Source of the DNA: Chytridium lagenaria
Lineage: Eukaryota; Chytridiomycota; Chytridiomycetes; Chytridiales; Chytridiaceae
DNA: 48,391 nt
Direction of reading: 5' to 3'
Assembly (NCBI GenBank): GCA_025449115.1
Contig: JAHLKC010000208.1
Location: 1-48,391, forward strand
Shown here piece by piece: positions 44,101 through 48,391 of this stretch. Made by a program: the position numbers and the translations under genes. The notes under the pieces were generated by a model that saw nothing but the letters and a program-made list of their open reading frames with translations, was not told where the DNA came from and did not search any database. Every line of letters starts with the position of its first letter. The first letter of the stretch is position 1.

Positions 44101-47100
44101 TCTCGTCCTGCACACCTTGAAAGCTCACAGCAACTTGGTCAAGGTGTTCAAGCTGTTGCGTTTCGCAAGAAGATGTTGCTAGATAAAATGGCCGCAATAA
44201 TTAATGCTGCTGGAAGGGATGAAGGTGTCAATCCTGAAAATGTTAAGGCGTTGACAAAGATCGCAGAAAGGATTCGTGAGGTTTGTCCAACTACTGAACA
44301 AGTGGCAATGTCCCCCGCGACCGATACTGAGCAAAAACAATCTCATCAAACCCATCATGCATCAGGTAATGTTCATATGCCCCCTTTGGCGAAATATTGA
44401 TTTTTTAAAAGTAGCAACAGGTCCTGTTGGCACCATTGCAACTGGGTCAAATTTGGATAATGATAAAGCGAAATTCACCCCGCAGCAAAACTCTTCCGCT
44501 TCTGGCTCTAATGGCATTGAATCATCAAAAGCGGTTGAACTCGCTCCTGTTTCCCCTTTCATACCCGCCAGCTCCCTCTCAGGCATGATCGTTAATCGTT
44601 TTAATATCACTGAAGTCAACGGCACGATCTTTAAAGGCGCATGTCGAAATTGTTCAGTTGTTCTCGACATATCGCACGCACAGACTCTGCATGAGGTTTC
44701 AAAGATCCTCACAAGCCATTATTATGAAAAACATCCATCCCAATTGTGGGAGCCGGTGATCTCTGCGACGGATAAAGCGCCGTCGCTTCGGAATCCGAAG
44801 GCCACGGGGAGTATTGCTGGGAAGTTGACTGGGCCTGAGAGAAAGGTGCAGAGGATTGTGGGGATTACGGATAAGTCGGAAACGTCGCCTGTTACGCCTG
44901 TAAGGGCAGCGCAAGGATCCAACCCGTTCCGAAAATTGGATTTTGCGGGAAACGCAAAGGAGGGGTATGTTGCGTTGGCGTTACCACCCGTCTCCACACC
45001 TGGTGTTTCGAAAAAGCAGGCCGACGTGCCGTCAATTGCAGTTGTGGAGAAAGATGGTGTGGATGGGCAGGTAGCGTTAGCGTTGCCGCCCGTAATATCA
45101 AAAATTGTTGAGACTTCAGCGTCAAATGCTGTTGCTTCTATCATCCCCCCTACTGTTTTCCCGGCAATTTCGAAGAAGCCCGCAGTAGAGGACGTTGTTA
45201 TTTCAACAGAAGAAGGCACTACGCTTTCTAACGTGACAACTACAGCACCAGTTGCAATTTTGGATGCTGGGGAGACTTCAATAGTAAAGGACGCCCTCAT
45301 CTCAGCGGGGTCCGTCACTGCCTTGCCAGCGAACGGCGCGGCTCTCTACAGCCAACGGACTTATTGTTGGGGAAGAATGTACTTGATTTAATGGAAGATG
45401 ATGCCGCTTCTTCAGCAGCGATGGACGTCGTGCCTTCACCAATAACGGAGGAGGCTTTTTCGATCGCAAAGTTTGTGGTTCCGTTGACAGTGGAGAACGT
45501 AAAGATTTCGCCTGAGCCGAAAACTATTGCATCAAACTCCACCATGTTACCTGTCAACGTGGTTGCTAAGGCGCCTTTGAGCAACACCGATTCGGGTATT
45601 CCAGCAGCTCAAGCACTTTTGACTACCCCACCCGAGCCTGATATTGAAATTGCGACCTTACATCTAATCCAGGGACATCTGTTCACCCCAGTTTGTGTGC
45701 TCTGCCAACGACAGCTTCAGTCTCTTCAATGTCACCCAGCTCTAACATCCCAAATGTTAAAAATCCTATTACAAGCTCCTCATTGCCGACTTTACAGGAA
45801 GCCATAATCCCGCAGGAGGCACCAGCTTCTATCACAGTAATTGCAGACGTACCGGCTTCAACCGCGATATCAATTGATATACCGGCACCCGTCAACATCG
45901 ATGCTGCGTTGTTAGAGAAGACCGTATTGATGTCACCGGGTGAGGCTTTTGACACTCCGACCCAGTCACCAATTATGAATTCTACTTTAATCTCTCCAAC
46001 GCAAGTCGCTTCTGTGGATGGGTTGCCTTCTCTAAATCGAAATCAAGGGATTCTTCAGCCTATGAAGAAGCAAAGTTATCCGTTGGCGCTCTCGCTGTTA
46101 GGGGAGGCGCCTGCTGCGGATGATGAGGGTGAAGAAATACTTTTTGCAACGGCGCTGGGTGATACTGTTGCGGTAACTGTTTCTTCTGAATCGCAGGCAA
46201 CTAATGAAGGAATCGCACAGTTATTCAAAGACGGGGACGAAATGGACGTAGCGGGAGGGTGTAATGGCGTAAATATCTCGGAAAGTCCCAATTATAGCAA
46301 CTCTGAATTAGGGAAGGACAATATGGATAAGGTCGGCCTTTCCGAAGCCATGCCTAGTGCAGGCAGTGAGGTGGTTGGGGTTGTTCAGTCTACCACAGGG
46401 ACGGATGATTTATCAACACAACCTAAGCACGTTTTGGACTTTTTAGCAAGTGCTCCAAAGGAAACGCTCGGTCCGGCTAAAATGTCGAAAAATGCCTCCT
46501 TTCAAGTACCTGATATAGCCATGCACGATTCGAGAATGAACTCCGACCCTGTGGGTGACGCGTCGATCGTTGGGCTTAAAATCGCAAGCCCGACAGGGAC
46601 GTTCTCTGAGTCTTCTCTTACCGGTGTGGACTTTCGGTATCATGGACGACTTGGTCCCGGTTCTTTGTTTTCTTCGTCTTCGAAAGAGCAGCCGGTGAAC
46701 CCTGTGGTCAATATTTCGGGATCGCCGACCTTGCCAATACTGAGTGTGAACCTGGTCGAAGGAGTTGTGCCAAGAACGGTAGCTCCATCACAAACGTGGT
46801 CTGAGCTTGCAGCTAGGATCGCTCAGGCTACGTCGTCGTTGAAGGTGGCTGTGGATGCCCAATCGGTGGGGAAGAGGTTAAGGAGGATGCTGTGACAGAA
46901 AATGTCGAGGACGCGCTTGTTTCTAGACATGAGTCTTCACCACTGTTAGGGGTAGAGCCTACAGCGCCCGAATTAGATCTGAGTGAAATGTGAGTATACG
47001 TTGTTGCGATCATGTATAGTGGTGATTTTTTCCCTTTTTCCTTTGTTTATCACACTTTTCAACGCCTTTTCCAGCTTCTAACAATCGCTATTATAGTGAG

Positions 47101-48391
47101 AACGCTGCGCAAGATATAAGCCGTGAACTCACTCTGGAAGCTTTACCCACTTGGACGTTGAGCTCTTACGGTGTTTATCCTAAAATGAATCGTCCATCTT
47201 TGATCTCCGGAGCTGACCTGTCACCTGAAGAAGCTCGATTGTATTATTGCTGCAATGGCAAAGAAGAAACTGTAAGAATTTTTTACGGATGACGTAATTA
47301 TATTAACCGTTTTAGGAAAACTTCATGAAAAGGTTTGAAAGAAGACAGCGGGACGAGATGGGTCGCTTAATTGGCAATGCAGAAGCGATTTATCGTGACA
47401 TTATGTTGAAAGGCGCTGAAGCCGCATGCCGGTCCGATCTATCCGACTACATGTGCAAATTCCATATCTCGACAAACTTTTCGCAAGTATCCACTCTTAA
47501 GAACCGCTTTCCACCCATTACCTTTCCTTGTTCGGCAATTCCAGGTTCGCTTTCAAACTTTGAACTTAATCGGCTGGCTTCTTTGCCTGCTTCTGGATTG
47601 GTGGCTTTGGAGGCTAGTGAAGCTTTGGTTGGACGCAGGCGCGTGCGTCGCCAACTCCCCACCTCAGTTGTGGAGATGCCAAAGACAAAAATTACTTTTC
47701 GGTGCGGGGCATCAGCGTCGGTAGAGTCATCAACTGTACCTCCGCCGGTCAGTGTGATTCAAGACATAGTGGAGCCTGTGGTAGGCGCTGTTGATGCGCA
47801 AAGCGTCGATTAGATCCTGTCGCAGAAATATCTGTTGACTTGCTTGTCACCTCGCAAACCTCACCTACCGCCTTGACAGAGAGGATGAATTTCCAATTAC
47901 CTTCAAAGGTTGTAAAGGCGGATGACCAGGATGCAGCCGTTGATCAACGACAGTTTGAAGAAGAAAGCGGATAATGGCCCCTCAGTTTTTGAAGCACCTC
48001 TGTCAAAACAATTCGAGGTAAAAAAGGCGGAGAGTCGCCCCTTATCTATCGAAGAAACTTCCGACGAGAGTAATCGAGGCTGCGAGGACGGATAAAGTCA
48101 TATCTTCGAATGGGCAATCGTCGTTGCAGGTCCATAGGGGCCCCTCATCCGTCGAAGAAGTTCCGTCGAGAGTACTCGAGTCAGCGGAGACGGATAAAAC
48201 CCCATGATTGTAAAAGATCAGACATCGTTGCAGGTCAATAGAAGTCCCTTAGATGTTGAAGAACCTCGATCAAAAACCGTTTGACGAAGCGCAGCAAAAG
48301 CTCCGTTCCAGTGGCTGAAGGACTTTTGGCGAGGCAGCCGACCCAATAAAGACAGCTAGAGCTCCTATACCTGTTAACGCACATCCGTTAA
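41092..48391 (+). CDS. SP-RING (PIAS/Siz-type) SUMO E3 ligase with long extension, incomplete at window end
   Basis: Starts at ATG 41092 (MESFQGLNLPQTL) with a polyGln tract, then an Asn/Ser-rich and coiled-coil-like region (MEERFQQMEEKMNTMMDHMG, 41428). A PINIT-like region lies at 42460-43010, including YGIELANPQAEWSDERFYVV and SSHIRPGVNVLWVSAIHG. The SP-RING zinc finger (about 43190-43400) reads PIRGQNCTHLE, an intron, then CFDLVSWLSDGS and FPCPICGRKLSLHLLRLDSF; the C-x-H-x-x-C and CPxC ligands are present. This domain recruits the SUMO-loaded E2. A Pro/Ser/Thr/Ala-rich region (43650-46900) follows, containing a possible BED-like zinc finger (GACRNCSVVLDISH then HYYEKHP, about 44635-44735). 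The C-terminal part has EEARLYYCCNGKEE and RFERRQRDEMGRLIGNAEAI near 47230-47400. I saw no SAP domain. Frame breaks near 42010, 45340 and 47815. The region beyond 43650 could be a separate gene. Confidence 0.78.
41131..41178 (+). repeat. polyglutamine-encoding CAA/CAG tract
   Basis: In-frame run of ten CAA then three CAG codons, followed by CGG CAA CAG, giving thirteen Gln, one Arg and two Gln near the N terminus of the SUMO ligase. Confidence 0.95.
47976..48290 (+). repeat. degenerate coding repeat of about 104 bp near window end
   Basis: A unit containing GCCCCTCATCCGTCGAAGAA (variants with TTATCTATC, CAGTTTTTG and TAGATGTTG) recurs near 47979, 48039, 48142 and 48246. The last three spacings are near 104 bp and the first is about 60. 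On the best frames the units encode the pattern GPSSVEEVPSRVLES followed by a linker with SLQV. The units are broken by one-base shifts, and the array may continue past the window. Confidence 0.65.

Overview
This window is eukaryotic nuclear DNA. Genes lie on both strands, are broken by many short GT-AG introns (about 40 to 110 nt, a few longer and T-rich), and are separated by short, often homopolymer-rich intergenic stretches. The gene set (pyruvate carrier subunit, mitochondrial ribosomal protein with a PEBP fold, trimethyllysine dioxygenase, PIAS/Siz-type SUMO ligase, a D-Ala-D-Ala-ligase-like ATP-grasp protein and prominin-like membrane proteins) fits a fungus. The prominin-like genes and the intron density suggest an early-diverging, possibly zoosporic, lineage. 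That placement is inference. I see no tRNA, rRNA, transposon or CRISPR array.

Layout, left to right. Positions 1-1255 are non-coding and hold two families of roughly 65-bp tandem repeats. At 1256-3299 (+) is trimethyllysine dioxygenase (carnitine synthesis). At about 3849-9394 (+) is a large unrecognised gene with a GRAM/PH-like region. At about 10028-10762 (+) is a small tail-anchored-looking protein. At 11383-14241 (-) is a mitochondrial pyruvate-dehydrogenase-phosphatase-type PP2C, head to head with an SLC25 mitochondrial carrier at 14371-15787 (+). At 16100-19674 (-) is an atypical Ras-like GTPase with a long disordered tail. At 19987 to about 21990 (-) is mitochondrial ribosomal protein mL38, head to head with a hotdog-fold thioesterase at 22504-23646 (+). 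At 23958-25200 (+) is a Ddl-like ATP-grasp enzyme, and at 25497-26673 (+) an unknown single-pass membrane protein. At 26978-30605 and 31238-34898 (+) are two tandem prominin-like pentaspan proteins. At 35277-35906 (-) is mitochondrial pyruvate carrier subunit MPC2. At 36269-39190 (-) is a disordered Ser/Pro-rich protein, and at 39703-40514 (-) a small secreted Cys-containing protein. From 41092 to the window end (+) is a SUMO E3 ligase of SP-RING type with a long Ser/Thr/Pro-rich extension.

Six of about fifteen genes look mitochondrial (trimethyllysine dioxygenase, PP2C phosphatase, carrier, mL38, probably the thioesterase, MPC2). The phosphatase and MPC2 both bear on pyruvate entry into the TCA cycle, but nothing here shows co-regulation beyond two divergent promoters.

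An important caveat: in many genes the recognisable protein jumps between reading frames by a single base with no plausible intron, while two small genes (MPC2 and the secreted protein) read through cleanly. I interpret this as one-base indels in the assembled sequence, so CDS entries give gene spans and not exact exon structures.

The strongest candidate for something little described is the tandem pair of prominin-like genes. They share topology and a conserved final-intron position, but differ in their N-terminal ectodomain, their Cys-rich motif and their tail.
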